The position numbers were made by a program, and so were the translations under genes. Below the pieces are notes generated by a model. That model was not told where the DNA came from, searched no databases, and saw nothing but the letters and a program-made list of their open reading frames with translations. A stretch of 64,000 bases of DNA from positions 1-64,000 of the forward strand of contig JAKOMP010000011.1 of assembly GCA_022241785.1 (NCBI GenBank), read 5' to 3'. Of this stretch, positions 10,781 to 19,881 are shown in pieces (position 1 is the first letter of the stretch; each line of letters opens with the position of its first letter). This DNA is from Cyanocohniella sp. LLY (lineage in GTDB: Bacteria; Cyanobacteriota; Cyanobacteriia; Cyanobacteriales; Nostocaceae).

Positions 10781-12916
10781 ATGTCAGAATTTATCTCAGC
10801 ATTATGGACTAATGTATTTAGCGCAGGAGCATTTATTCCTCATGGACACTGCTATTTATGGCAAAGAAATTTAGTCTGGCTACATTTAGGATCTGATGCA
10901 CTGATTGCCATAGCGTATTATTCCATTCCCAGTACCTTATTTTACTTTGTTCGTAAGCGGCGGGATTTACCCTTTGATTGGATTTTCTTACTGTTTAGTG
11001 GATTTATTGTGGCTTGTGGCACTACGCATTTAATGGCCATTTGGACACTTTGGCATCCAACTTATTGGCTATCGGGGTTAATCAAAGCCGCAACTGCAAT
11101 CATATCTGTGTTGACAGCAATAGAACTAGTACCTTTAGTACCAAAAGCAGTAGCACTTCCTAGTCCTGCTCAACTGGAAACAGCTAATGAAGAACTGCAA
11201 ACACAAATAACTGAGAGGCTACGCATAGAAAGGGAGTTGAGAAAATACCAGAATCATCTAGAGGAATTAGTGGTTCTGCGTACCCATGAGCTGACTCAAA
11301 CCAATGAGCAATTACAACAAGAAATTGCCGAACGCCAGCGCATTCTAGAAGTTTTACGCCAAAGCGAAGAACGCTACCGTTACTTGGCTGAGGCAATTCC
11401 TCAACTCGTCTGGACAAGTAATGCTGAAGGGGAATGTGATTATTTTAATCAAAATTGGTGCGATTATACTGGGCTAACATTAGATGAGTCTTTAGGTTCT
11501 GGCTGGTTAGCGGCATTGCATCCAGAAGATATGGAAAAAGCAGCACAAGTATGGTTTCATGCTGTTAGTAGTGGTACTGTATATGAAATTGAATATCGCC
11601 TCAAATATGCTGCCGATGGTTCTTATCGCTGGCTGTTAGGGCGAGGCTTACCGCTCACAGATAATCAAGGGCGTGTAGTTAAGTGGTTTGGTACTTGTAC
11701 CGATATCCACGAACAAAAACAAATATTACAAAAACGAGCGCAATTAATTGAATTAGAACAAGCAGCAAGAACTAAAGCAGAAACAGCTAATCAAATTAAA
11801 GATCAATTTCTAGCTGTACTTTCCCATGAGTTACGCACTCCTTTGAATGCTATCCTTGGCTGGTCTAAGTTGTTACAAAGCCGTAAGTTTGATGCAGCAC
11901 AAACATCCCAAGCACTAGCCACAATTGAGCGGAATGCTACTTTACAGGTGCAATTAATTGAGGATTTGCTGGATATATCCAAAATTTTACAGGGTAAGCT
12001 AGCGCTAACAATTACTCCTATCAACTTAGAAACTGTAGTCTTGTCTGCACTAGAAACAATGCGTTTAGCGGCAGAAAGTAAGTTAATTCAAGTAACACCA
12101 ATTTTTGAACCGAATTTAGGGCAAGTAATGGGTGATTCGGCTCGCTTGCAACAAGTTGTGTGGAATCTGCTTTCCAATGCTGTTAAATTTACACCCAAAG
12201 AGGGGAGGGTAGAAGTACGAGTCAGTCAAGTTGATGACTTTGCCGAAATCACAGTTACTGATACAGGAAAAGGAATTAGTAACGATTTTTTACCCTATGT
12301 ATTTGATTATTTCCGCCAGGCAGATAGTAGTTCTACGAGAACATTTGGTGGCTTAGGTTTGGGACTGGCAATTGTTCGTAATATTGTGGAAATACATGGC
12401 GGTACAGTAAAAGCAGAAAGCCCTGGTGAGGGAGAGGGGGCAAAATTTACTATTCATTTACCTCTAACTACAGATAAAAATATAAACATGGCTGATGAAC
12501 TCAATCAAGATTCCTTCTTAGATTCTCAATCTTTATCCTTGACTGGAAGGCAAATTTTAGTTGTTGATGATGATCCTGATTCCCGCGATTTTATTACTTT
12601 TGTCTTAGAAGATGATGGGGCTGAAGTGATTTCACTATCTTCAGCTTTGGCCGTATTACAAACCCTCAAAAGTGTCAAACCAGATGTGTTGGTGAGTGAT
12701 ATTAGTATGCCGGAAATGGATGGCTATATGCTCATTCATGAAGTGAGAAATTTGACACCAGAACAAGGGGGAGATATTCCCGCGATCGCCTTGACTGCTT
12801 TTGCCAGTCTCCATGACCAAGAAAAAGCATTAAAAGCAGGGTTTCAGATGCATTTAGCTAAACCTTTTAATCCTGATGAATTAGTAGCAGCCATTATTCG
12901 TTTGATGGCTAAGTAG
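10781..12916 (+). CDS. Ethylene-receptor-like hybrid histidine kinase
   Basis: This 711-residue membrane sensor kinase begins with an ETR1-type ethylene-binding domain of about three transmembrane helices (residues 30-120). Residues matching those needed for Cu(I)/ethylene binding in plant ETR1 all occur at a constant offset: Asp39, Tyr46, Ile49, Pro50, Phe75, Ile76, Cys79 and His83 (motif VACGTTH). A coiled coil follows (about 125-190), then a PAS domain (about 195-312), a HisKA domain with His349 in LSHELRTPLNA, an ATPase domain (GLGLGLAIV), and a C-terminal receiver with Asp640 in SDISMPEMDG. Synechocystis Slr1212 is the known cyanobacterial relative. The receiver here is fused. No DNA-binding output is present. 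Confidence 0.92.
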   Translation: MSEFISALWTNVFSAGAFIPHGHCYLWQRNLVWLHLGSDALIAIAYYSIPSTLFYFVRKRRDLPFDWIFLLFSGFIVACGTTHLMAIWTLWHPTYWLSGLIKAATAIISVLTAIELVPLVPKAVALPSPAQLETANEELQTQITERLRIERELRKYQNHLEELVVLRTHELTQTNEQLQQEIAERQRILEVLRQSEERYRYLAEAIPQLVWTSNAEGECDYFNQNWCDYTGLTLDESLGSGWLAALHPEDMEKAAQVWFHAVSSGTVYEIEYRLKYAADGSYRWLLGRGLPLTDNQGRVVKWFGTCTDIHEQKQILQKRAQLIELEQAARTKAETANQIKDQFLAVLSHELRTPLNAILGWSKLLQSRKFDAAQTSQALATIERNATLQVQLIEDLLDISKILQGKLALTITPINLETVVLSALETMRLAAESKLIQVTPIFEPNLGQVMGDSARLQQVVWNLLSNAVKFTPKEGRVEVRVSQVDDFAEITVTDTGKGISNDFLPYVFDYFRQADSSSTRTFGGLGLGLAIVRNIVEIHGGTVKAESPGEGEGAKFTIHLPLTTDKNINMADELNQDSFLDSQSLSLTGRQILVVDDDPDSRDFITFVLEDDGAEVISLSSALAVLQTLKSVKPDVLVSDISMPEMDGYMLIHEVRNLTPEQGGDIPAIALTAFASLHDQEKALKAGFQMHLAKPFNPDELVAAIIRLMAK

Positions 12917-13061
12917 CCATAATTAACTATAGGAGTCCGATTTGATTATTGAAAAAAGACAAGTATCTAAAGTTGTTCCATGCGGTCGAGAAGATACAGG
13001 TACTTGTTCGTAATCAATAGCTTGTCCGTGGCAAATCTAAATTAAGCTATTGGGGTAAATC

Positions 13062-13308
13062 AACGTGAGTTCGATGAACCTCTCCCCAACCCCTCTCCGA
13101 CGCGGAGAGGGGCAGACATATTTCGCATTTTCAACGAAAAAATAGGCGTTTCAAAGCCTCTAACGCCACTTGCTACAACGCGGCGGCACTTCCTTCAAGT
13201 CGGGCAACCCGCCCAACGGAGTGCCTTGGGAACCCGCGCAACGCAGTGGCTCCTCCTTGCAGGGGAGAGGTTTGGAGAGGGGTTTTTTAGATCCGTCGAA
13301 CTCACGTT
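13062..13308. mobile_element. MITE-like element, copy 1 (with nested insertion)
   Basis: A 247-base non-coding element has terminal inverted repeats AACGTGAGTTCGA / TCGAACTCACGTT and is flanked by a five-base direct repeat AAATC (13057-13061 and 13309-13313), the mark of a transposition event. The interior includes the GC-rich stem CCCTCTCC...GGAGAGGG. A second copy lies at 48910-49063. Relative to it, copy 1 carries about 90 extra bases (about 13162-13251), which are themselves nested hairpins. No transposase is encoded, so it would be moved in trans. Confidence 0.85.
13185..13225. repeat. 41-base hairpin repeat nested in the MITE
   Basis: GGCACT and AGTGCC close a 41-base hairpin that lies inside a larger GCCACT/AGTGGC pair (13165-13250). 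On the minus strand its core (CCGTTGGGCGG, CGACTTG, AGGA) is identical to that of the 41-base hairpin at 56947-56987, while the closing stem differs by paired, compensating changes. Confidence 0.8.
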
Positions 13309-13781
13309 AAATCAGCAATTTCAGTGAGCATCTCGATAGTGCTTAACCGAAAACCACACGATGTAAATAACTTTCGTGCGCTTTCATTAATTGCTGCTGT
13401 ATCTAATCGAATTTGCTTAACACTCATTTGTTGAAAGCATTCAATACTCAGCATTATTATCTGTCTGCCAATACCTTGTCGTCGATATTCAGGCTCCACC
13501 CATAAATCATGAATAAAAGCAAATTCTTTTAAACGGTAAACAGGTATTTCTTTCTCTACTGTCGCCAATAGAAACGCCACAAGCTGCCCTTCATTGTCAG
13601 CTACTAAAAACACACTTCGCTCATCATTAACTAGCCGAGTTAACCATTTTTGATAACGTTGTTCTGGATGTGAAAGAAAACCATATTTAGCAGAATCCCA
13701 GTACTCATGTAAAGCACAAGTTTTGCTAACCATTGGTAAAACTGCGGTGACATCATCTGTTGTAGCAGAGCGGATCAGCAT
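13302..13781 (-). CDS. GNAT-family N-acetyltransferase
   Basis: This protein of about 159 residues transfers an acetyl group from acetyl-CoA to an unknown amine. The GNAT core is visible: a strand pair ending FAFIHDLWVEPEYRRQGIGRQIIMLS, where RRQGIG is the acetyl-CoA pyrophosphate loop, then IRLDTAAINESARKLFTSCGF, the usual C-terminal motif B. I choose ATG 13781 over an upstream TTG. The stop codon TGA (13302-13304) lies inside the terminal inverted repeat of the MITE copy 1, so the insertion changed the last codons. The substrate is unknown. Confidence 0.85.
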   Translation of the reverse strand: MLIRSATTDDVTAVLPMVSKTCALHEYWDSAKYGFLSHPEQRYQKWLTRLVNDERSVFLVADNEGQLVAFLLATVEKEIPVYRLKEFAFIHDLWVEPEYRRQGIGRQIIMLSIECFQQMSVKQIRLDTAAINESARKLFTSCGFRLSTIEMLTEIADLT

Positions 13782-13796
13782 AATTTTTTGATACAA

Positions 13797-14257
13797 CCCA
13801 CATTCCGCACTTCATTTTGTATTTGGTTCGGTAGGTTACTTCTTAACACAATATATGATCAAGCGATCGCTCTTTTGCTAATTTCTTTAGGCGCAATCAT
13901 AGAAAACCTGACATCCGCAAGCACGTAGCTTAGATTATAACCTGCCTTTTGCCTTTGTTGATAATCAGCTCTCAATTTTAGCATTCAGCGTTACTTGAGA
14001 GAATGAAATAGCCCTGGTTTTTTGTTCCCTTAACTCTATAAAAAGCGGTTATTCATTACTTAATTATGCCAAAAACGTCTATACATTAGCTCATATCCCT
14101 TACTGGGCAAAAAATATAGCTTTTAACCTTGACGTTTGAGCTTTTGCGAGAAAATCTAGGTTCTAACTGTCTGAAACTCCTGATTTTAAAGGAAAATTCC
14201 TAATTTTAGTTTGAAGTTTAGCATAACACCTACGGAAGAGCCGTTTTTCTAGCCACC
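13797..14257. other. Gene-free stretch, 13797-14257
   Basis: About 460 bases of AT-rich sequence between the acetyltransferase and a sensor kinase. The short string CATTCCGCACTTCA near 13800 recurs near 15507 and looks like a short dispersed repeat. Nothing else is supported. Confidence 0.5.
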
Positions 14258-15355
14258 CTAATAGGGCAGTTTAGGCAACTTAACGATAAAGCTTGTCCCC
14301 TTGCCCTGGGCACTTTCAACTTCAATCGTCCCCTGATGCGCCTCAATAATACTTTTTGCTAAAAATAATCCTAACCCCCATCCTGTTTGATCCTCAGAAG
14401 AGATGGTTCGACGAAATTGTTGAAATAAGATTGATTGAGCTTCTGAAGAGATCGGATTGCCCTCGTTGTGGATAGTCAAGCTGATATGCGTTTCAATTTG
14501 CTCAAGCGTAAGTGTAATTGGTGTATTAGCAGCACCATACTTCACAGCGTTAATAGCTAAGTTTTCAATTACCCGTCGTATCTCTTTACGGCTACAATTG
14601 CTCCTGATAGCAGTATCAGAAACTACAATAAACCGCTCTCCATAAGCAAGGTTCAAATCCTCTACTACGTCCTGAACAAGGCTGTCTAAATTGCATTCTT
14701 CAAATTCAAACTTTAAGCTCTGCCCTGCCCGCAGCCGACTAGCATCGAGCAAATTTTGAATCATCGAATTCAACCGATCAACTGCTTTTAGCATTTTCGC
14801 CGCGATATTCGCATGAGTGTCTCCTTGTTCAAGCCGACGCAGAATCAGGTGAGTACCCATTTTTATGACATTGAGTGGGCCTCTGAGATCGTGGGTCAGT
14901 GTCACCATAAATAATTCTTGAATATCTTGCAACGTCTGGGAAAATTGAGTCGCCGCATCGTTAACGGCTTGCTCAATGGAATCGATGATAATATCTCGTT
15001 CCCTCACCTCCAAAGCCGCTTCTTCTTCTAAAATTTCAAATATGGTCTGACGGAGAATGTGGTACTCAAAAATCACTTGAGTCAGCGAGTAGTCGGCATA
15101 ACTTGCCCGCTCATGTCCATGCTTTTTCCCAATCCGAGTGCTTTCTAGTTTATCGGTTTTTATTCTGGCTGGTGTCCTTTCAATCTTCGTTGATAGCTCA
15201 TCCACCAATTGCTCTAGATACTCAGGTAGCGAATTTTGTAGCATCAGAGAGTCCTGATGCATTGATGCAACAACTTCATCACGCGCCCGCTCTTCCCACC
15301 TCTGCATAATTCTTTCAGCATTTTGCTGAAGACGCTTAGACGTTTGGTTAGACAT
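14258..15355 (-). CDS. Sensor histidine kinase with helical N-terminal domain
   Basis: This 365-residue kinase has no transmembrane segment. The N-terminal part (about 1-140) is all helical (RIMQRWEERARDEV..., LPEYLEQLVDELS) and resembles the RsbR-type or related input domain of soluble sensors, so the signal is unknown. The HisKA helix carries the phosphoacceptor His155 in THDLRGPLNV. The ATPase domain shows ENLAINAVKYG (N box) and TGWGLGLFLAKSII (G box). I prefer ATG 15355 over a start nine codons upstream. There is no adjacent response regulator, making this an orphan kinase. Confidence 0.88.
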   Translation of the reverse strand: MSNQTSKRLQQNAERIMQRWEERARDEVVASMHQDSLMLQNSLPEYLEQLVDELSTKIERTPARIKTDKLESTRIGKKHGHERASYADYSLTQVIFEYHILRQTIFEILEEEAALEVRERDIIIDSIEQAVNDAATQFSQTLQDIQELFMVTLTHDLRGPLNVIKMGTHLILRRLEQGDTHANIAAKMLKAVDRLNSMIQNLLDASRLRAGQSLKFEFEECNLDSLVQDVVEDLNLAYGERFIVVSDTAIRSNCSRKEIRRVIENLAINAVKYGAANTPITLTLEQIETHISLTIHNEGNPISSEAQSILFQQFRRTISSEDQTGWGLGLFLAKSIIEAHQGTIEVESAQGKGTSFIVKLPKLPY

Positions 15356-15904
15356 AGATTGTAAAAACACCAAAACTAGCAAGTAGTTAGCTTGAAACTG
15401 TATGTATTGTACAAGGTATTAAGTGGCACGCTAGTAAGTGGAATTCAATTGCCACAAGCACAGGCACAACGGCTAATTAAATGGCTGCAAACATATAAAC
15501 TCGCATTCCGCACTTCAACTTGAATTACACAGAGATTACGTCAATCAATATTCGTGACATCTTTCCCAGATATACAGAAACTCCAAGAAATAAATTATCC
15601 AATTCTACCCCAGTCTCCCCAACTCCCCCAGGTTCAAAAGGGTTTGCGTAGCGTCCCGCAGGGATTGGAACATTTATTTATTTAGAACTCCCTACCTCAT
15701 TCTGACAGATGTAGTTTAATTTACTTTACCCACTTTAACTAATGCCAACTGATCACCCTTTAGACAGACGAGTTTCAATTTTTAAAAAGTTAAATTTTGG
15801 AGCTATGTGATCCTTTATTATGCCTTTTTTAAATGCATCTCATGAGTTCATGATTCGACGATAAATCGTTTTGAACGAAATAGGCGTTTTGGGAATTTGT
15901 TAAA
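15356..15904. other. Gene-free stretch, 15356-15904
   Basis: About 550 bases upstream of the polysaccharide island. An open fragment near 15424-15524 (LPQAQAQRLIKWLQTYKLAF) looks protein-like but is too short to name, and may be a gene remnant. Near 15630-15672 is GC-rich sequence typical of Nostoc interspersed repeats. No promoter was identified for the island. Confidence 0.4.
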
Positions 15905-18256
15905 GTGAAAAATTACTTTATGGGATTTTTATCTCAACCAAAGTCACTGTCTAGTATTTCTCAGCTAAGTAGTAGCAAAATCGCTATTATTATTGTCACT
16001 CATAATAAAATTAATTCTCTTTGCTTACTTCTAGAAGATATTTGTAAACTCAAATTGTCTCAGACGAAAATTGATATTTATGTTGTAGACAACAATTCTC
16101 ATGATGGTACACAAGCTTATCTAGAAAAATTTTACTTTGCTAATGTTAAGGTTTTACAAACTGGTAAAAATTTAGGTGGTTCTGGTGGTTTTTCTTATGG
16201 TTTACAGGTTGTTAGTCAACTTAAATATGATTATATCTGGCTACTTGATGATGATGTGCGTCTTGATCCGTTAGCCCTCAGCGCCCTAATTACTACTTTA
16301 CAAAAGCACCCTGAAGTGGGCGTAGTGGGTTCTCAAATTCGTAAGCTTAAAGCACCTAATACTATTCAAGAAATTGGCAGCTTTGTCAATGATGCTAAAG
16401 CACATTTAACAATTAATTGGCAAAATCAAAGTAATATTTCTTATCAAGATATTCTTCAAGGAAAATCTTACATTAGTGTAGATGTTTGTGCTGCCGCATC
16501 GCTACTATTACGCCGTCAAGTGGTACAACAAATTGGCGTATTTGAAAATTATTTTCTCCACTTTGACGATGTAGAATGGTGTTTACGCGCTCAACAAGCT
16601 GGTTGGATTGTTGCTGTTAATCCTTATTCAATTATTTGGCATGATTCACCTGATTTTAAATGCCGTCCCTGGATTAATTATTACGATGAGCGTAATCTTT
16701 GTTATTGTTGGCAAAAACACCGTCCACATCTGTTATTAAAACGGGTCATTGTCAATGTACCACGGCTAGTTTATTACGCCGCTACAGGACGTTATTTTCT
16801 AGCTGAATTGACTATTGTAGGGTTTCAAGATTTCATCAATGGTATCCAAGGAAAGATGCCAAGAAATCTTAATTACACTGAATTATCTTTGGCAGAGATT
16901 CTTCAGATACCAGCTAAAGTTTTAGTGCAATCTTTTATCTATCAAGATGATGGGCAAAGTCAGCTTTTAAAGCAGATGGAGTTTGAGCAAAAACTCATTC
17001 CTTGGTGTTTACCTGATAAGTTCGGGATTCGCTTTTGCTTCTGGTTAGCTGCTTGGTTTCACAAACCAGTTGATATCGCCTTAGTTACTTATCAACATCC
17101 AGAACTTGATACCCTCCATTTGGCAAAACAAGTTTACTACTTTACGGGTAACGGCTATGTGTCTGTTTCCATGAATCCTTTAGTTCTCATGCAAGCAGTT
17201 GTCAAGACTGTGAAGCAGATGTGGCAGATATATTGGCAAATTCACAAGCTGAAGTTATCGCAAATGCCCAAACAAAAGTCTACTCCATTAGATACCCTAG
17301 TTTCTATCATAATTTGTACAAGCGATCGCCCGATTTTTTTAGAGAAGGCATTACAAGCCCTCGAATTGATTAATTACCAAAAATTTGAGGTAATTGTTGT
17401 TGACGCTTCATCCACAACTGAGACAAAAGAAATAGTCAGTAAGGTAGCTAGTAAACATAGCTTTAAAATCAATTTTCTGAAAGTTGAACCGAAAAATATT
17501 AGTTACTCCCGCAATATGGGAATTAAGCTAGCGACAGGTTCCATTGTTGCTTTTTTTGATGATGATGCTATTCCCCCATCGGAATGGCTAGAACAATTGT
17601 TAAATATTTATTCGCAGCATGGAGAAAAATGTGCGGCGGTTGGCGGTACTGTTCGAGACTTAACTCGTCCTGGATATCCTTTACAATTCCATCGGGGAAT
17701 CACCAATGTTTTCAGCGAAACAATCGCCATTCGTCGTGATGATGCGGCAAATTATAACCAAGCTAATGGCTTTTGGTTTAACGGGTTAATGGGAACTAAT
17801 TCATCTTTTCGTAAAGACTTGCTAGAAAAAATCAATGGATATGATGAATTTTTTGATTATTATCTCGATGAAACAGATGTTTGTTTACGCTTAATTCAAG
17901 CAGGATATCAAGTTCATTATGCTGATGTAGCTGTAGACCATTATCCTCAACCTAGTCATAACCGCATTGACCAAACACATCTAACTTGCTGGTACTCTTT
18001 AGCCAAAAATACCACTTATTTTGCTGTCAAGCATGGATTAAAAAAAGTCATTTTACCTGTTTTAGTTGTTCGCTTGACATTATTACTTATCTATCGATGT
18101 ATGTTAAGAATAATTCGGCTGAAATTTACACATAATTTACCCAATGCTGTTTTGATAAATTACACCAAACAAGCTTTTTATGGTATGTATGTTGGTTGGC
18201 AAAGCGGATTTCAGAATCATAAACTAATGTTTGACAAGGCTGAATTATCAAAGTAG
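15905..18256 (+). CDS. Bifunctional family 2 glycosyltransferase
   Basis: This 783-residue protein contains two GT-A glycosyltransferase domains. The first (about residues 25-260) has IAIIIVTHNK, the donor-binding LLDDDVRLDP, and GGSGGFSYG typical of rhamnosyl/galactofuranosyl transferases. The second (about 455-700) has VSIIICTSDRP and AFFDDDAIPPSEW, with LDETDVCLRL near its end. A linker of roughly 150 residues joins them. It opens a five-gene run; the next gene starts 19 bases downstream. It likely adds two sugars to the exported glycan. GTG 15905 or ATG 15920 could be the start; neither has a clear ribosome site. Confidence 0.88.
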   Translation: MKNYFMGFLSQPKSLSSISQLSSSKIAIIIVTHNKINSLCLLLEDICKLKLSQTKIDIYVVDNNSHDGTQAYLEKFYFANVKVLQTGKNLGGSGGFSYGLQVVSQLKYDYIWLLDDDVRLDPLALSALITTLQKHPEVGVVGSQIRKLKAPNTIQEIGSFVNDAKAHLTINWQNQSNISYQDILQGKSYISVDVCAAASLLLRRQVVQQIGVFENYFLHFDDVEWCLRAQQAGWIVAVNPYSIIWHDSPDFKCRPWINYYDERNLCYCWQKHRPHLLLKRVIVNVPRLVYYAATGRYFLAELTIVGFQDFINGIQGKMPRNLNYTELSLAEILQIPAKVLVQSFIYQDDGQSQLLKQMEFEQKLIPWCLPDKFGIRFCFWLAAWFHKPVDIALVTYQHPELDTLHLAKQVYYFTGNGYVSVSMNPLVLMQAVVKTVKQMWQIYWQIHKLKLSQMPKQKSTPLDTLVSIIICTSDRPIFLEKALQALELINYQKFEVIVVDASSTTETKEIVSKVASKHSFKINFLKVEPKNISYSRNMGIKLATGSIVAFFDDDAIPPSEWLEQLLNIYSQHGEKCAAVGGTVRDLTRPGYPLQFHRGITNVFSETIAIRRDDAANYNQANGFWFNGLMGTNSSFRKDLLEKINGYDEFFDYYLDETDVCLRLIQAGYQVHYADVAVDHYPQPSHNRIDQTHLTCWYSLAKNTTYFAVKHGLKKVILPVLVVRLTLLLIYRCMLRIIRLKFTHNLPNAVLINYTKQAFYGMYVGWQSGFQNHKLMFDKAELSK

Positions 18257-18275
18257 ATAAACTGCAAATAACACT

Positions 18276-19082
18276 ATGTTTCCCACATTGAAAGTGAGTT
18301 TTAATAAATCAGAATTGCAGCATTACTGGGAATTATTACAAGTTTTAGTTAGCCGAAATTTAAAAGTACGTTACCGAGGATCTTTTTTAGGTGTTTATTG
18401 GTCGCTAATTAATCCACTTTTAATGACAGGAGTATACACAGCAATTTTTGGTACTGCTTTTGCTGCATATTATGACAACTCTATTATTAATTATGTGTTG
18501 GCAGTATTTACGGGTTTAGTAGTAATTAATTTCTTTTCCGCATCGACAAGCCAAGCATTATGGAGTGTAGTCGGTAATGGGGGATTATTAAATAAAATTT
18601 CTTTACCTGTGAGTATTTTTCCGATTTCGCTAATTGCTGCCAATATATTTCAATTTGTCATTGGGGTGTTGCCATTACTGGCAATTATGACATTAGTTAA
18701 CTCTAGAAGCTTGTTAAGTGTGCTAGCACTTTTATTACCTTTATTGGGGTTAGTTTTAGTATGTATTGGGATGAGTTTGTTAGTCAGTTCTTTGTTTGTA
18801 TTTTTTAGGGATTTACCTTACTTATATGAATTGGTGGTATTCATGCTGTGGTTGAGTAGTCCTATATTCTACCCAGCCGCCATTGTCCCAAAATCGGTGC
18901 AGTCGTTTCTTTTACTAAATCCTTTGTTACCAGTTATTGAAAGTATCCGCCAGATTTCTTTATCAGGAACAACACCAGATATTTACTTAATTTTCCATGC
19001 ATTATGTAGCGGAGTAATTATTTTTGGGATCGGACTGAGTTGCTTTCACTGCTGGCGTCATTCTTTTATGGATTTATTGTAA
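18276..19082 (+). CDS. ABC-2 polysaccharide export permease (Wzm-like)
   Basis: This 268-residue inner-membrane protein has six predicted transmembrane helices, and the N-terminal signature NLKVRYRGSFLGVYWSLINP is diagnostic of the Wzm/TagG/KpsM export permeases. The LSSPIFYPAAIVP segment late in the protein is also typical. With the following ATPase it forms a complex that flips a finished lipid-linked glycan across the membrane. Its stop codon is followed immediately by the ATG of that ATPase, so the two are cotranslated. Confidence 0.94.
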   Translation: MFPTLKVSFNKSELQHYWELLQVLVSRNLKVRYRGSFLGVYWSLINPLLMTGVYTAIFGTAFAAYYDNSIINYVLAVFTGLVVINFFSASTSQALWSVVGNGGLLNKISLPVSIFPISLIAANIFQFVIGVLPLLAIMTLVNSRSLLSVLALLLPLLGLVLVCIGMSLLVSSLFVFFRDLPYLYELVVFMLWLSSPIFYPAAIVPKSVQSFLLLNPLLPVIESIRQISLSGTTPDIYLIFHALCSGVIIFGIGLSCFHCWRHSFMDLL

Positions 19083-19844
19083 ATGGAAGTAATACGTCTC
19101 AATCAAGTTTCTTTGTGGAGAAGAACCCAAGAGGAGTTTTCTTATGATTTAAAGAAAACAATCTTGTCGTTTATCGAAGGGAAGTATCGTCAACCCACAA
19201 AAAGATTAGTTCTAGATAAAATTAATTTTGTGGTGAGAACAGGTGAAAAAATCGGTATTATAGGCGCCAATGGTGCAGGTAAATCTACACTTTTAAAAAT
19301 TATTTGTGGAATTTTACAACCAACGTCAGGAGTTGTCAGGGTAGCGGGAAAAATTGCGCCTTTAATTGAATTAGGTGCAGGGTTTGATGGCGAAATTTCC
19401 GTAATTGATAACATTATTTTTTATGGAGTAATGTTAGGGTTCTCGCGCCACGAAATGATTGCTAGAGTACCATCAATTTTAGAATTTGCCCAATTACAAG
19501 ATTACTCTTTAGTCCCAGTGAAGGTTTTATCATCTGGAATGGCTGCGAGATTAGGCTTTGCGATCGCAACTGATGTCCAACCTGATATTTTAATCTTGGA
19601 TGAAGTATTATCAGTGGGCGACGAAAGTTTTAGAAATAAGTGCAAGCAGCGAATTGCTAACTTTTGGGATGCAGATGCAACGGTGTTAGTCGTCTCTCAT
19701 GATTTGGAGTTTATCAAACACTCTTGTGAGTGGGTAATTTGGTTAGATAAAGGAAAAATCAAATTAATTGGTGATGCTAAAAAAGTTGTTCAAGAGTATC
19801 TACAATCCACAATGATTATTGATATTTGTAGTACTTCTATCTGA
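19083..19844 (+). CDS. ABC polysaccharide export ATPase (Wzt-like)
   Basis: This is the ATPase partner of the adjacent permease: Walker A GANGAGKST at about residues 61-69, signature VKVLSSGMAARLGFA, Walker B DILILDEVLSVGD, and H-loop VVSHD. The order SSGM rather than LSGGQ is characteristic of polysaccharide exporters. At 253 residues it lacks the C-terminal carbohydrate-binding domain of long Wzt proteins, so export probably does not require recognition of a terminal cap, as in Klebsiella O2a-type systems. That comparison is inference from length. Confidence 0.94.
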   Translation: MEVIRLNQVSLWRRTQEEFSYDLKKTILSFIEGKYRQPTKRLVLDKINFVVRTGEKIGIIGANGAGKSTLLKIICGILQPTSGVVRVAGKIAPLIELGAGFDGEISVIDNIIFYGVMLGFSRHEMIARVPSILEFAQLQDYSLVPVKVLSSGMAARLGFAIATDVQPDILILDEVLSVGDESFRNKCKQRIANFWDADATVLVVSHDLEFIKHSCEWVIWLDKGKIKLIGDAKKVVQEYLQSTMIIDICSTSI

Positions 19845-19881
19845 AATTTAGCCACAATATTTTCAACAAGGATAAAATCTC

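Noticed and set aside
10671-10874. A 67-codon open frame before the ethylene-receptor-like gene
   Set aside because: It overlaps the true kinase gene in another frame for more than 90 bases and shows no family pattern.
15424-15524. A transposase remnant near 15.5 kb
   Set aside because: A 30-odd-codon protein-like stretch is too short to assign, and no inverted repeats border it.
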